A stretch of DNA of 64,000 bases from Nitrospira sp. (GTDB lineage Bacteria > Nitrospirota > Nitrospiria > Nitrospirales > Nitrospiraceae), in the NCBI GenBank assembly GCA_035968315.1, contig JAVYIN010000007.1, positions 280,996-344,995 of the forward strand, given 5' to 3'. The notes under the pieces are model-generated. The model made no database searches. It was given only the letters and a program-made list of their open reading frames with translations, and was not told where the DNA came from. Positions 29,882 through 39,191 of the stretch are shown here, piece by piece (within the stretch, counting starts at the first letter, position 1; the number at the start of each line of letters is the position of its first letter). The position numbers were made by a program, and so were the translations under genes.

Positions 29882-30634
29882 ATGTCTACAGTCTCACTCA
29901 TGAAGCGCATCGAGTTTTCGTCGTCGCATCGGTATGTCAAGCCGGAATGGGACGAGGCGAAAAACCGTGCGGTTTTTGGCGCCTGCTACAATCCGCCGGC
30001 CCATGGCCATAACTATATGCTCGAAGTGACGGTGGCCGGTGACGTGGATCCAAAGACCGGCATGGTCATCAACCTCTTCGACCTGAAGCGGGTGCTGCTC
30101 GATATGATCGAGGAGTTCGACCATAAGAATTTCAACCTGGACATGCCCTATTTCACCAGCCGGATTCCGACCTCGGAAAATATCGCCCGGGTGTTGTGGA
30201 GCAAGCTGGAGTCGCAGCCGGACATCGGGGCGCTGCACCAGATTCGCCTCTGGGAGGATGAAGATCTTTCGGCTGAGATCACGGCGGCGGGCGGGCCGGA
30301 TGTGGCCAGCGTCACCCGGCGCTATTCGTTCACGGCGGTGCTGGACGGGCATCAAGGGCACACCTGGGATTGTTTTGTCACGGTGCATGGCGCCATTGAT
30401 CCGGTCACCGGCATGGTGACGGACATCGGGGCGCTGGATCGGCTGATGCAAGCGCAGGTGCTGCAGCCCTTCGATCGGCGCCATCTGGGCGAGGTGCTGG
30501 GGATGTCGTCTCTCACGGGCGATCAGCTGGCCAAGGTGATCTGGGAACGTCTGGCCAGCCTGGTGTCCGGCGGGAGGTTGCAGAAAGTCAGCCTCGTCCA
30601 AACCCGTGATCTGACCTTCGAGTACGCCGGCTAA
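29882..30634 (+). CDS. Tandem 6-pyruvoyl-tetrahydropterin synthase-like (QueD family) protein
   Basis: The 250-residue protein is a fused duplication of a fold normally about 120 residues. The first half has MKRIEFSSSHRY (Zn ligand His16), FGACYNPPAHGHNYMLEV (Cys35; His41 and His43 ligands), VINLFDLKRVLLDMIEEFDHKNFN and an LWEDE segment: a complete QueD-type active site. The second half (TRRYSFTAVLDGHQGHTWDCFV..., then GMVTDIGALDRLMQ) keeps GHxGHTW but lost the first Zn His (S/T in its place). The first copy likely makes the queuosine precursor 6-carboxytetrahydropterin, the second may be a structural partner. It is not near other queuosine genes. Confidence 0.88.
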   Translation: MSTVSLMKRIEFSSSHRYVKPEWDEAKNRAVFGACYNPPAHGHNYMLEVTVAGDVDPKTGMVINLFDLKRVLLDMIEEFDHKNFNLDMPYFTSRIPTSENIARVLWSKLESQPDIGALHQIRLWEDEDLSAEITAAGGPDVASVTRRYSFTAVLDGHQGHTWDCFVTVHGAIDPVTGMVTDIGALDRLMQAQVLQPFDRRHLGEVLGMSSLTGDQLAKVIWERLASLVSGGRLQKVSLVQTRDLTFEYAG

Positions 30635-30709
30635 TTCGCCGCCGGTTCTTCCTGATAGACACTCAAGAATACATGACGCGGTGGGTCCGGAGCGGTGCGC
30701 GGGGCGGTC

Positions 30710-33490
30710 TTAGGGGTTGTTGTGCCCGTCCAGCACCGCTTTCACGGCAGACGACAGGCTGTTGATGGTAAAGGGCTTGGCCACAAAGGTGACCGACTGG
30801 CTGGAGATGCCTTTGCGCAAGAGTTCGTCTTCATTATACCCGGACATAAAAACCACGCGGAGAGTCGGCTGTTTGGCGAGCAGCTGTTCAGCGAGTTCGC
30901 GCCCGTTCATCCCCGGCATCATGATATCGGTTACCAGGAGGTGGATGGGACTTGCCGCGGCGGCCATCTGTTGGAGCGCCTCTTGGCCGTTCGGCGCCTC
31001 CAGGACCTGATAGCCCTGCATCGTCAGCATCTCCCGCGCGATCTCCCGCACGATGATGTCGTCATCGACCAGCAGGATCGTCTGCGTCGCCGCTTTTGGG
31101 AAATCCGGTTGCTCCACGATGCGTACCGCCTCTGTATCGACACGGGGAAAGGTCAGGGTAAAGGTCGTACCCTTGCCGAGGGCACTGATTGCCCCAATAG
31201 TACCTCCGCTTTGGGCCATAATGCCATAGACAGTTGCCAGGCCTAACCCGGTCCCTTTGCCGAATTCTTTGGTTGTGAAAAATGGTTCAAAAATGTGCGC
31301 TTGAACGTCAGGGCTCATGCCCTGGCCGGTGTCCCGAACGACTAACTGAACGGCCGGGGAGGGGCTGCTGACATTCGTCGTCTCGATGGCCAGCGTCCCT
31401 CCTGATGGCATGGCATCACGCGCATTGGTGGCGAGGTTCAGCAGAATTTGGTCGAGTTGTCCGGGGTCGGCGCTGATGATGCCGAGGGTGGGGGCCAGCG
31501 CAAGGGTCAGCCGGATATTTTCACCGAGGATTTGGGGAAGGATGTCGGCCATATTCTCGATGACGCCGTTGAGATTGAGCCGTTCCGGTTGAGCGATGTG
31601 TTGCCGGCCAAGCGTGAGGAGTTGTTTCGTGATCTTAGCCGCTTTTTGGCCTGTGGTTCGGACAGTCTCCAGCCGCTGGTAGAGCGGGCTCCAGGGTTCC
31701 ACTTGCTTGAGAAGCAATTCGACGTTGCCATTGATGCCGGTGAGCAGGTTGTTGAAGTCGTGCGCAACGCCGCCGGCCAAGCGGCCCACGGCTTCCAGCT
31801 TCTGCATTTGCTGAAGCTGTTCCTCCGTCCGTTTGAGGCTGGCCTCGGCCAGTTTGCGGTCGGTGATATCCGTGATGACTCCGATCATGCGGACAGGCCT
31901 GCCGGACTGGTCCCGGTAGATTTGTCCCCGGTCGCTCAGCCAATGCACGGTGTTGTCGGGCCAGACGGTGCGATATTCTTCGCAATAGAGCACATCGGAC
32001 TCGAGCGACTGCGTTAAGGCCTGGCCGACTCGCGCTCGGTCCTCCGGATGGATGGCCAGCAAGAATTCATCGAGCGTGGCATGTTGCGCGCCGGGCGGCA
32101 AGCCGAACAGCGGGCCGAGGGTATGGGAGTAGGTGGCGTGGTTGGCTGCGACGTTCCAGTCCCAGGCGCCCATGCGTGCCGTTTCCATGGCGAGGCGGAG
32201 GCGTTCCTCACTGTCTCGCAACGCGGCCTCTCCCTGTTTGCGTTCAGTGATGTCGCGGACAATGGCGATAAGGCGAGGCTGAGCCGTTCCCGATCCAAAG
32301 TATTGAAGGTTCACCTCCACGGGAAGATCTGCGCCGTTTTTCTTTCGATGGATGGTCGTGAAGGTCTGGATTCGTAATTGATTGCTAATGAGCGGGGCCA
32401 TCATTGTCCGGAATCCCGGCTCATCGAAGTCCGGCTTGAGGTTCAATGGCGTCATGCGCAGCAATTCTTCGCGGCTGTATCCCGTTTGCTGGGCAGCGCC
32501 CTCGTTCACGTAGCTGAATTGCAACGTCTGGGGATCGAAGATGAAGATCCCGTCCGCTGTGGAGTCCAGCGTGGCCAGCGCTTCGCGCGTGGCCAGCTCG
32601 GCCTGTTTCTGCGCGGTGATATCGCTGTAGACTCCCAGTATTCCTATAATCTCACGGGCGCTATTCCTCAGTGGAACTTTGGAGGTGCGGAGCCAAATCT
32701 GGCGGCCATCCGGTGTTGTTTGCGGTTCCTCAAAACTTAGCTTAGGCACGCCGGAATCCATGATGTGGCGATCATCGGCCTGATAGAGCGTGGCCTGCGC
32801 GTGCCACACGAGCTGCGAGTCGTCTTTCCCGATGAGCTGTTGGGGAGAGGCCAGGCCTGCATCATTGGCGAACTGTTGATTGCACCCGAGATAGCGTGAA
32901 TGGCGGTCTTTCCAGAAGATGCGAATAGGGGCGGTCTGGATCACAGACTGAAGGAGTTGGTGGGTCTCGTGCAGGGATTGTTCTGTCCGCGTGTGTTCGG
33001 CGAGTTTCTGTTGCAGCGCTGCTTGTACCTCGCGTATCTGTGCCGTCCGTTCATGAACCCGGTGTTCCAATTCGTCATGGGCGCGCTGCAGGGCTACGGC
33101 GGATTGTTTCCTCTCAGTCATATCGACGATCGACGTCAGTACGTGAAAGCCGTGGGGGAGTGGTACCGGATTCAACCCGATTTCGACGGGAAATTCAGTG
33201 CCGTCTTTGCGCCGCCCGTATAAGTCGCGCCCTTGCCCCATGGCGCGCACTGAGGGGGACGTGAAAAATGTGCGGAGATGGTCCGGGTGTTGTCTCCGGA
33301 AGCGTTCCGGGATCAGCGTGTCAATCGGCTGCCCGAGCAGCTCCTGCCGGGAGTAGTCGAATAGGCGCTCGACTTGAGTATTGACGAGTACGATCAGGCC
33401 TGTTTGGTTGACCAAGAGCATGCCGCTTGGCGCCGCCTCGAAGACGAGGCCGAACAGGTCGTCCGGTTGTGGGGCAAGGGCAGAATTCAC
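30710..33490 (-). CDS. Soluble multi-PAS hybrid histidine kinase
   Basis: The 926-residue protein has no transmembrane segment. Order: PAS (FGLVFEAAPSGMLLVNQTG..., about 10-125), a coiled-coil linker (ALQRAHDELEHRVHERTAQIREVQAALQQKL), three more PAS domains (IRIFWKDRHSRYLGCNQQF; TADGIFIFDPQTLQFSYVNEG; GAWDWNVAANHATYS), HisKA with phospho-His in VAHDFNNLLTGINGNVELLL, an HATPase (NLATNARDAMPSGG, GTGLGLATVYGIM) and a C-terminal receiver (ILLVDDDIIVREIAREML..., acceptor LVTDIMMPGMNG). It likely senses a cytosolic small molecule or redox state. It lies just downstream of another kinase gene on the same strand. Confidence 0.93.
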   Translation of the reverse strand: MNSALAPQPDDLFGLVFEAAPSGMLLVNQTGLIVLVNTQVERLFDYSRQELLGQPIDTLIPERFRRQHPDHLRTFFTSPSVRAMGQGRDLYGRRKDGTEFPVEIGLNPVPLPHGFHVLTSIVDMTERKQSAVALQRAHDELEHRVHERTAQIREVQAALQQKLAEHTRTEQSLHETHQLLQSVIQTAPIRIFWKDRHSRYLGCNQQFANDAGLASPQQLIGKDDSQLVWHAQATLYQADDRHIMDSGVPKLSFEEPQTTPDGRQIWLRTSKVPLRNSAREIIGILGVYSDITAQKQAELATREALATLDSTADGIFIFDPQTLQFSYVNEGAAQQTGYSREELLRMTPLNLKPDFDEPGFRTMMAPLISNQLRIQTFTTIHRKKNGADLPVEVNLQYFGSGTAQPRLIAIVRDITERKQGEAALRDSEERLRLAMETARMGAWDWNVAANHATYSHTLGPLFGLPPGAQHATLDEFLLAIHPEDRARVGQALTQSLESDVLYCEEYRTVWPDNTVHWLSDRGQIYRDQSGRPVRMIGVITDITDRKLAEASLKRTEEQLQQMQKLEAVGRLAGGVAHDFNNLLTGINGNVELLLKQVEPWSPLYQRLETVRTTGQKAAKITKQLLTLGRQHIAQPERLNLNGVIENMADILPQILGENIRLTLALAPTLGIISADPGQLDQILLNLATNARDAMPSGGTLAIETTNVSSPSPAVQLVVRDTGQGMSPDVQAHIFEPFFTTKEFGKGTGLGLATVYGIMAQSGGTIGAISALGKGTTFTLTFPRVDTEAVRIVEQPDFPKAATQTILLVDDDIIVREIAREMLTMQGYQVLEAPNGQEALQQMAAAASPIHLLVTDIMMPGMNGRELAEQLLAKQPTLRVVFMSGYNEDELLRKGISSQSVTFVAKPFTINSLSSAVKAVLDGHNNP

Positions 33491-33655
33491 TGGGTGCCTG
33501 CGTATATTGCGTTAGGCTCAACGGGGCGCTTGTGACGCCGATATTGAGCGCGGAGTCATAGCTGATTGACGACGGGGTTGATGTGGAGACGGGATTCCGC
33601 TCGCGAATAGATATCGGTTAGTAAGGCGGTTTTCTTGAGGTGTGCACCGGTAGCC

Positions 33656-35182
33656 TTAGCGCGCGGGGGAGGCTTTGAGAAGTTCCCGAACTTTCTCGAC
33701 GAGTGTGGTGGGCAGGAACGGTTTCTGTAAAAAGGCGGTGTCTTCGAGAATGCCGTTGGCCTGCAGCGTGTCGCCTCCATAACCGGACATATACAGCACC
33801 CGGGCTTCCGGCTTCATGGTTCTCACGCTTTCGATGAGCACCGTGCTCTTCATGCGGGGCATGATGACGTCGGTAATGACCAGATGGCAGGGGCCCTTGT
33901 GGACTTGCAGGCGTTGCAGGGCCTGCACGCCGTCTTCGGCCGCCAGCACCTGATACCCCTGGTCTTGCAGGACTGTCGAGATGAGCGCGCGGATGCTGTC
34001 ATCGTCTTCGACGAGCAGAATGGTTTCCTGTGCGGCCGCTGGCTTGGTGGCGATCGAGGCCACCGGCGCGGCGGCAGGCTCCCCCTCCACGCGTGGGAGG
34101 TAGACAGTAAATCGTGAGCCTTTCCCCGGCTGGCTGGCGACATCGATGTAGCCGCGGCTTTGCTTCAGGATGCCATAGACCGTGGCCAGGCCGAGTCCGG
34201 TGCCTTTGTCCGGGCCTTTCGTGGTGAAGAAGGGCTCGAAAATATGGGCCAGCGTGTCGGCATCCATCCCGCATCCGGCATCTTGGACGACGATTTTCAC
34301 GAAGGAGCCGGCGGTGGCGCCCGGATGCAGCCGGGTGAACGATTCGTCGAGCTCGGCGTGATCCGTTTCGATATTGAGCAGGCCGCCGTCCGGCATGGCG
34401 TCGCGGGCGTTGACCGCCAGGTTCATGATGATTTGTTCGAGCTGGACGGGGTCCATCAAGACATAGCCTGCCTCCGGGTGCAGGACCACGACCATCTGGA
34501 CATGTTCGCCGATCATCCGCTGGAGCAGATCTTCCATGTCGCGGATAGCCGTGTTGATCTCCAGTTCCTTGGGTTCGAATACCTGCCGGCGGCTGAAGGT
34601 CAGGAGTTTTTTCGTGAGCGCGGCGGCGCGCAACCCGGCCTGGCTGATCATGTCGATTTCCCGCGCCGCCGGATGGGTGCCCAGCTGCTGCATGACACGA
34701 TGGGCATGGCCGATCACGACCATCATGAGATTGTTGAAGTCGTGGGCGATGCCCCCGGCCAGCCGGCCCACGGCTTCCATTTTCTGCGACTGATGGAGCG
34801 CCTGTTCGGTGCGTTTGTGCTCGGTGATATCGGCGATCGTCTCGATGATGTGGGTCTGGCCTTCTGCGGTCGTGGCTTTCGACCAATGAACGAGGAGAAA
34901 CTGATTGCCCGGCAGCGGCACTTCGCTGGAAACGACCGCGCCGTGGTGCAGCGCTTCGGGCATCCGGCAAAAGTCGCAGGGCGCCGGGCATCCGGCGATT
35001 TTCTCATAACAGGCGCTTCCGGCGATATTGCCGAATTTGTTCAGCCCGGTCTCGTTCTGAAATTGCACGTGATGGGTGGCGGGGTCGATGACGGTGACGA
35101 TGACCGGCTGCGAGTTGAGCAGCGCCTGTGCATCGTACTGCGGGACGTTGGGCGACGGGGAGGAAGACGATGGTGACGACAT
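33656..35182 (-). CDS. PAS histidine kinase with receiver and Cys-rich PAS insert
   Basis: The 508-residue protein has an N-terminal PAS-like domain with a Cys cluster CYEKIAGCPAPCDFCRM that resembles the Cys4 motif of redox or Fe-S/Zn-binding PAS proteins, then HisKA (GIAHDFNNLMMVVIGHAHRVM, His in AHDFNN), an HATPase (AVNARDAMPDGG, GTGLGLATVYGILKQSRG) and a C-terminal REC (ILLVEDDDSIRALISTVLQD, acceptor LVITDVIMPRMKS). Layout is similar to the downstream kinase at 30710 but with a single sensor domain. It probably forms a small two-kinase cluster with it. The Cys motif suggests a redox or metal signal. Confidence 0.92.
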   Translation of the reverse strand: MSSPSSSSPSPNVPQYDAQALLNSQPVIVTVIDPATHHVQFQNETGLNKFGNIAGSACYEKIAGCPAPCDFCRMPEALHHGAVVSSEVPLPGNQFLLVHWSKATTAEGQTHIIETIADITEHKRTEQALHQSQKMEAVGRLAGGIAHDFNNLMMVVIGHAHRVMQQLGTHPAAREIDMISQAGLRAAALTKKLLTFSRRQVFEPKELEINTAIRDMEDLLQRMIGEHVQMVVVLHPEAGYVLMDPVQLEQIIMNLAVNARDAMPDGGLLNIETDHAELDESFTRLHPGATAGSFVKIVVQDAGCGMDADTLAHIFEPFFTTKGPDKGTGLGLATVYGILKQSRGYIDVASQPGKGSRFTVYLPRVEGEPAAAPVASIATKPAAAQETILLVEDDDSIRALISTVLQDQGYQVLAAEDGVQALQRLQVHKGPCHLVITDVIMPRMKSTVLIESVRTMKPEARVLYMSGYGGDTLQANGILEDTAFLQKPFLPTTLVEKVRELLKASPAR

Positions 35183-35350
35183 CCGCTAGGCCTCTGGAAA
35201 TGGGTGTGTTGCCAATGTCTTATTGCATGCCGAAAGGCCCGCCAGGTTTCGAGCTCATGCGGGCTCACATGACATTACTACATGTCTGTGGCCAGTCAAG
35301 CAGAAGGGCGATTCCGGGAGTGCCGCCGGCGCAACGCCTAGCCAGACGAA

Positions 35351-35680
35351 CTATTTGAGCAAATGGTCCGTGATCAGGGCGGCCAGCTCGGCCGGGTTTA
35401 CCACGCCTTCTCGGGTCAGGAGGAGGGCGCCGTTTGCAAAGAAGTGGGTCGTGGGGTAGGTCTCAAAGGTATGTGATTTTTTAATCTCGCGGCAGCGGCC
35501 TGGCACATGCATCTTGGCTTTTCCCACCTTGATGCCGGGAAACTTCGCGGCCGTTTCTTCCAGGATCGGATCGTATTGCTTGCATGGCTCACAGGTGGCG
35601 AGCCCATAAGCGACGACCGCCGCAGGGCTGTCGGTGAACTCTTTGTAGTTGTCGTCTCTGACGTCGAGGACCGTGCTCAT
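35351..35680 (-). CDS. Thioredoxin-family protein
   Basis: This 109-residue protein has a thioredoxin fold with AYGLATCEPCKQYDPIL (CxxC at Cys30 and Cys33) and a cis-Pro region YPTTHFFANG. The Glu-Pro between the Cys residues differs from WCGPC, so the redox potential probably differs. It is cytosolic, with no signal peptide. It is downstream of a peroxiredoxin gene on the same strand and may be its reductant. A hairpin (35706-35745) separates them. Confidence 0.88.
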   Translation of the reverse strand: MSTVLDVRDDNYKEFTDSPAAVVAYGLATCEPCKQYDPILEETAAKFPGIKVGKAKMHVPGRCREIKKSHTFETYPTTHFFANGALLLTREGVVNPAELAALITDHLLK

Positions 35681-35705
35681 AAGAAGCCCTGTGTGCTGAA
35701 TGGTG

Positions 35706-35745
35706 AGTGCTGAGGCTGGCGAGCAGGGCTCCCCAGCTCAGCACT
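35706..35745. repeat. Inverted repeat between the peroxiredoxin and thioredoxin genes
   Basis: AGTGCTGAG (35706-35714) and CTCAGCACT (35737-35745) are perfect 9-bp inverses, with an additional GTGCTGA copy at 35692-35698. It may be an mRNA processing or attenuation hairpin. Confidence 0.55.
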
Positions 35746-35757
35746 CAGGACGGATGA

Positions 35758-36228
35758 TTAGCTGAGTTTCGCGAGGGCGGCGAGAATGTCCTTATCCTCG
35801 CGGGCCACCTTGATTTCCTGCACCTTCACGTAGGCCACCTTGCCGTTCTTGTCGACAATGACGGTCGCGCGCTTGGAGCAGTTCAGCGGCTCGAAGTACA
35901 GGCCATAGGCCTTGGCGGTCGTCCGATGGACATCGGACAGGAGGCGGTGCTTGAGGTCCATGGAATCGGCCCAGGCCTTATGGGAGAAGAAGCTGTCGCA
36001 GCTAACGCCGAACAGCTCGGCATTGGCCGATTGGAACTTGGGGAAGTCGTCGGTCAGGCACTTGTTCTCACCCTGGCAGACCGGGCTCCAGTCCAGCGGG
36101 TAGAAGCAGAGGACGACGTTCTTCTTGCCCCGAAAGTCGCTCAGCTTCACGTCTTGCTGATCCTGGTCCTTCAGGTTAAAGTCCGGTGCTGTATCGCCCA
36201 CCTTGATTTCCGGTGCTACATCGCTCAT
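35758..36228 (-). CDS. Peroxiredoxin (AhpC/TSA family)
   Basis: The 156-residue protein has [32 protein letters not shown] (peroxidatic Cys51 in PxxxSxxC) and the later [22 protein letters not shown] segment. A second Cys57 near the active site could act as resolving partner, but the family variant also resembles the AhpE-like 1-Cys type. It reduces peroxides using thiol reductant, plausibly the thioredoxin-family protein downstream on the same strand. Confidence 0.93.
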   Translation of the reverse strand: MSDVAPEIKVGDTAPDFNLKDQDQQDVKLSDFRGKKNVVLCFYPLDWSPVCQGENKCLTDDFPKFQSANAELFGVSCDSFFSHKAWADSMDLKHRLLSDVHRTTAKAYGLYFEPLNCSKRATVIVDKNGKVAYVKVQEIKVAREDKDILAALAKLS

Positions 36229-36412
36229 TGCAGATCCTCCTTTGCGAACATCGCTGCGCTATATGGTGACGGAAATGAGCTCTCAGTTGGAGAGACCCCT
36301 ATGAAAACCTCGAACTTTGTACCTTGTGGTTTGAAAGCTTGTCAACGGACCTGAAGGCCTATGGGGCTAGGTCTCGTGCGCTAACCCCTCGAACTGATAG
36401 AAGATTTGCTTA

Positions 36413-37159
36413 TCATTGGAGTTCTCGAAACCCGATCATGCGCCCGGTTGGCGCCGTCGTCCGGTGATTGACGATCCGGATGGTGCGCCCTAATAGAGGC
36501 AGGCGAAAGGCCGTGCCGACTTTGGGCGATTGGCCGATGCGGAGCAGTTCATTGGCCGACTCGGTCAGCAAATCCTTTGCGGCGTTTTCGGAGAGGCCTT
36601 TCCCGTAGAACGTTTCAATTTCATCGAGGCCGAATTTGGTCAGGCCCAGCGTATGGCACCAGATCTGATCAGGCTTCGCGGCATCGTTATGGGTAATGGC
36701 GATGTGGTCGTCCACCAGGAAGCTGGCAAGGGTCCGGTTCTGCCAGTCGGACGGATTGAGATAGGCTTGGGTCGCGATGTCGTACGCCGTGCCTTGCGTC
36801 AAGAGGGTCAGACCGCGCGCGAGGCGGGCCGCAAAGAGCACGGTGTCGGGCATGTCGCGATTGGGCACGATGGAGGGGGCGATGGCCCCCATCTGGTCAT
36901 GTTCCCAGGCCATGTTTTTCACGATATCGGCGGTGTGTGTCGCGGGCAAGGGCATCACGACGTGCGCCGACCAGGGGCCATGCGTGGCCTGCCACGATTC
37001 CGGGGCGCCGGTCTCCGGCCGAATCACCAGAGGGCCGCCGTATTCCCGGTCATACCAGATCTTGAGTTCATCGGTGGCCGGGGCGGTGCCACGATAGCCG
37101 ATGAAATAGAGCGGGGGCCGTTTCGACGAGGGTTTCGGGGCTTTCTTCTTAATGCGCAT
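36413..37159 (-). CDS. Protein of unknown function coupled to typA (DUF4261-like?)
   Basis: The 248-residue product starts with a basic tail (MRIKKKAPKPSSKRPP) and carries LYFIGYRGTAPATDELKIWYDREYGGPL, MPLPATHTADIVKNMAWEHDQMGAIAPSIVPNRDMPDTVLFAARLARGLTLLTQGTAYDIATQAY and WCHTLGLTKFGLDEIETFYG. The last segment resembles DUF4261, which is weak. It starts 11 bp after the TypA stop, so it is probably co-transcribed. No catalytic motif is visible. Confidence 0.6.
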   Translation of the reverse strand: MRIKKKAPKPSSKRPPLYFIGYRGTAPATDELKIWYDREYGGPLVIRPETGAPESWQATHGPWSAHVVMPLPATHTADIVKNMAWEHDQMGAIAPSIVPNRDMPDTVLFAARLARGLTLLTQGTAYDIATQAYLNPSDWQNRTLASFLVDDHIAITHNDAAKPDQIWCHTLGLTKFGLDEIETFYGKGLSENAAKDLLTESANELLRIGQSPKVGTAFRLPLLGRTIRIVNHRTTAPTGRMIGFRELQ

Positions 37160-37170
37160 GGGAGCGTCCG

Positions 37171-39030
37171 CTATTTGCCTGATTTTTTGGCTCTGCGGCG
37201 TTCATCCGCATTGAGCAGCCGTTTGCGCAGACGCAGGTTCTGCGGGGTCACCTCAACCAGCTCATCCGGGCCGATGTATTCCAGCGCGAACTCCAGCGAC
37301 ATTTCCTTCGGAGGCGTGAGGACCAGGGCCTCGTCGGTCCCTGACGCGCGCATGTTGGAGAGCTGTTTTTCTTTGCAGACGTTCACGTCCAGATCTTCGT
37401 CCCGGCTGTTTTCGCCGATGACCATGCCGCGGTAGACGTCCACGCCGGGGCCGATGAACATGGTGCCCCGTTCCTGCACCATGAAGATGGCGTAGCCGGT
37501 GCTGGTGCCGTCTTCGCAGGCGACCAGGGAGCCATGCGGCGAGACCAGCAGATCCCGCTCTTCGGCCGGTTCGTAGGCGGCAAACACATGGTGCATGATG
37601 ATCGTGCCGCGGGTTTTCGCGAGCAGGATGTTCTTCAAGCCCATGATCCCGCGGGTGGGAATATGGTATTCGAGATGCATCTCGCTCGTGCCGACGTCGG
37701 AATGGATAAGGCGCATATGCCGCAGTTCCCCGCGGCGTTTGCCCAATTCTTCGATGACGGCGCCCTGATAGGTTTCCGGCACCTGGATGGTGAGTTCCTC
37801 GTAGGGTTCCGTGGCCTTGCCGTCGGCGTCGCGATGGATGATGACTTCCGGCTGCGAGACCTGGAGTTCGTAGCCTTCGCGCCGCATCTGCTCAATCAAG
37901 ACGCCGAGATGGAGTTCGCCGCGGCCGGCCACGAGGAACCGGTCCGCGCTGTCCGTTTCATTGACGCGCAGGGACACGTTGGTTTCCAGTTCCTTGAAGA
38001 GCCGGTCGCGCAGGTGGCGCGACGTGAGGTACTTGCCTTCCCGGCCGGCAAAGGGGCTGTTATTGACGGAGAAACTCATTTGGACGGTCGGTTCGTCGAC
38101 CGTCACGCGCGGAAGCGCGATCGGGTTTTCGGCGTCGGCGATCGTGTCGCCGATGCTCACTTCGTCGAGGCCGGCCACCGCGACGATTTCTCCCGCTTCC
38201 GCCTTGTCCGTATCGACTCGTTCCAAGCCGGAATAGACCGCCAGATCGGAAACCTTTCCGAGGGTTTGGGCGCCGTCTTTGCCCAGCAGCATGACGTTCT
38301 GCCGGCGGGCAATCGAGCCGGATTGAATCTTCCCGATTCCCATCTTGCCTTTGTAGGCGTCCTGCACGAGCGCGAGCACGAGAATTTGCAGCGGCGCGGT
38401 CGCATTGATGGCCGGAGCCGGGATCTTTTCGAGCACCGTATCCAGCAGCGGGGTGATGTCCGTGCCCGGTTTGTTGACGTCCAAGGTGGCTTGGCCCTTG
38501 ATGGCGGCCGCGTAGACGATCGGGAAATCGAGCTGCTCGTCGGTGGCGCCCAGGTGGACGAAAAGATCGAAGGTGCGGTTCACCACGTCGTCGATCACGG
38601 CATCGGGGCGGTCGATCTTGTTAATGACGACAATGGCCTTGTGTCCCAGCGCGAGGGCCTTGCGCAGCACGAAGGTCGTCTGTGGCATCGGGCCTTCTTT
38701 GGCATCGACGAGGATCAGCACCCCATCGACCATGCGCAGGGTGCGCTCCACTTCGCCGCCGAAGTCGGCATGGCCCGGCGTATCGACGATATTGATCTTC
38801 ACCCCTTTATAGGTGACGCTGGCGTTCTTCGCGCGAATGGTGATGCCGCGCTCCCGCTCCTGGTCCATCGAATCCATGATGCGCTCGCCCATATCGTCGA
38901 TTTTGCGATGGACGTGGGTCTGGCGCAGCACGGCATCGACGAGGGTCGTTTTGCCGTGGTCGACGTGGGCGATGATGGCGATGTTCCGGATATCGTTCCG
39001 GCGGTCGTGAGGGGCGCGGTGTTGTGTCAT
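37171..39030 (-). CDS. typA: Ribosome-associated GTPase TypA/BipA
   Basis: The 619-residue protein is a translational GTPase: G1 [15 protein letters not shown], switch [24 protein letters not shown] (G4), then EF-G-like domains and the BipA-specific C-terminal region ([28 protein letters not shown]... [31 protein letters not shown]). It binds the ribosome and aids stress and low-temperature ribosome assembly. The upstream side has a terminator for the GT2 transcript and the gene is followed directly by an unknown gene. Confidence 0.96.
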   Translation of the reverse strand: MTQHRAPHDRRNDIRNIAIIAHVDHGKTTLVDAVLRQTHVHRKIDDMGERIMDSMDQERERGITIRAKNASVTYKGVKINIVDTPGHADFGGEVERTLRMVDGVLILVDAKEGPMPQTTFVLRKALALGHKAIVVINKIDRPDAVIDDVVNRTFDLFVHLGATDEQLDFPIVYAAAIKGQATLDVNKPGTDITPLLDTVLEKIPAPAINATAPLQILVLALVQDAYKGKMGIGKIQSGSIARRQNVMLLGKDGAQTLGKVSDLAVYSGLERVDTDKAEAGEIVAVAGLDEVSIGDTIADAENPIALPRVTVDEPTVQMSFSVNNSPFAGREGKYLTSRHLRDRLFKELETNVSLRVNETDSADRFLVAGRGELHLGVLIEQMRREGYELQVSQPEVIIHRDADGKATEPYEELTIQVPETYQGAVIEELGKRRGELRHMRLIHSDVGTSEMHLEYHIPTRGIMGLKNILLAKTRGTIIMHHVFAAYEPAEERDLLVSPHGSLVACEDGTSTGYAIFMVQERGTMFIGPGVDVYRGMVIGENSRDEDLDVNVCKEKQLSNMRASGTDEALVLTPPKEMSLEFALEYIGPDELVEVTPQNLRLRKRLLNADERRRAKKSGK

Positions 39031-39051
39031 AGTCGTGGTCTTCTCTCGGTC

Positions 39052-39080
39052 AAAAAAAAGACGCCTCGACAGTGAGGCGT
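39052..39080 (-). terminator. Intrinsic terminator downstream of the GT2 gene
   Basis: On the minus strand ACGCCTC pairs with GAGGCGT (39061-39067 and 39074-39080) and is followed by an eight-base T-tract. It terminates the leftward GT2 transcript before typA. Confidence 0.9.
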
Positions 39081-39191
39081 AACAGCGCAGTATACAGGAA
39101 GCGGTTCCTATTACACAAGCAGACGGGAGTGGCGGGGTATTACACGTCCATCAGCCGCGGAAAACCGGTCGGCTGCCATGGCGGGATTGGG

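Noticed and set aside
37534-39075. Long antisense open frame of 513 codons opposite typA
   Set aside because: It mirrors the codon bias of the typA gene on the other strand, has no recognisable domain, and its residues are rich in His/Asp/Arg as expected from antisense of GC-rich codons.
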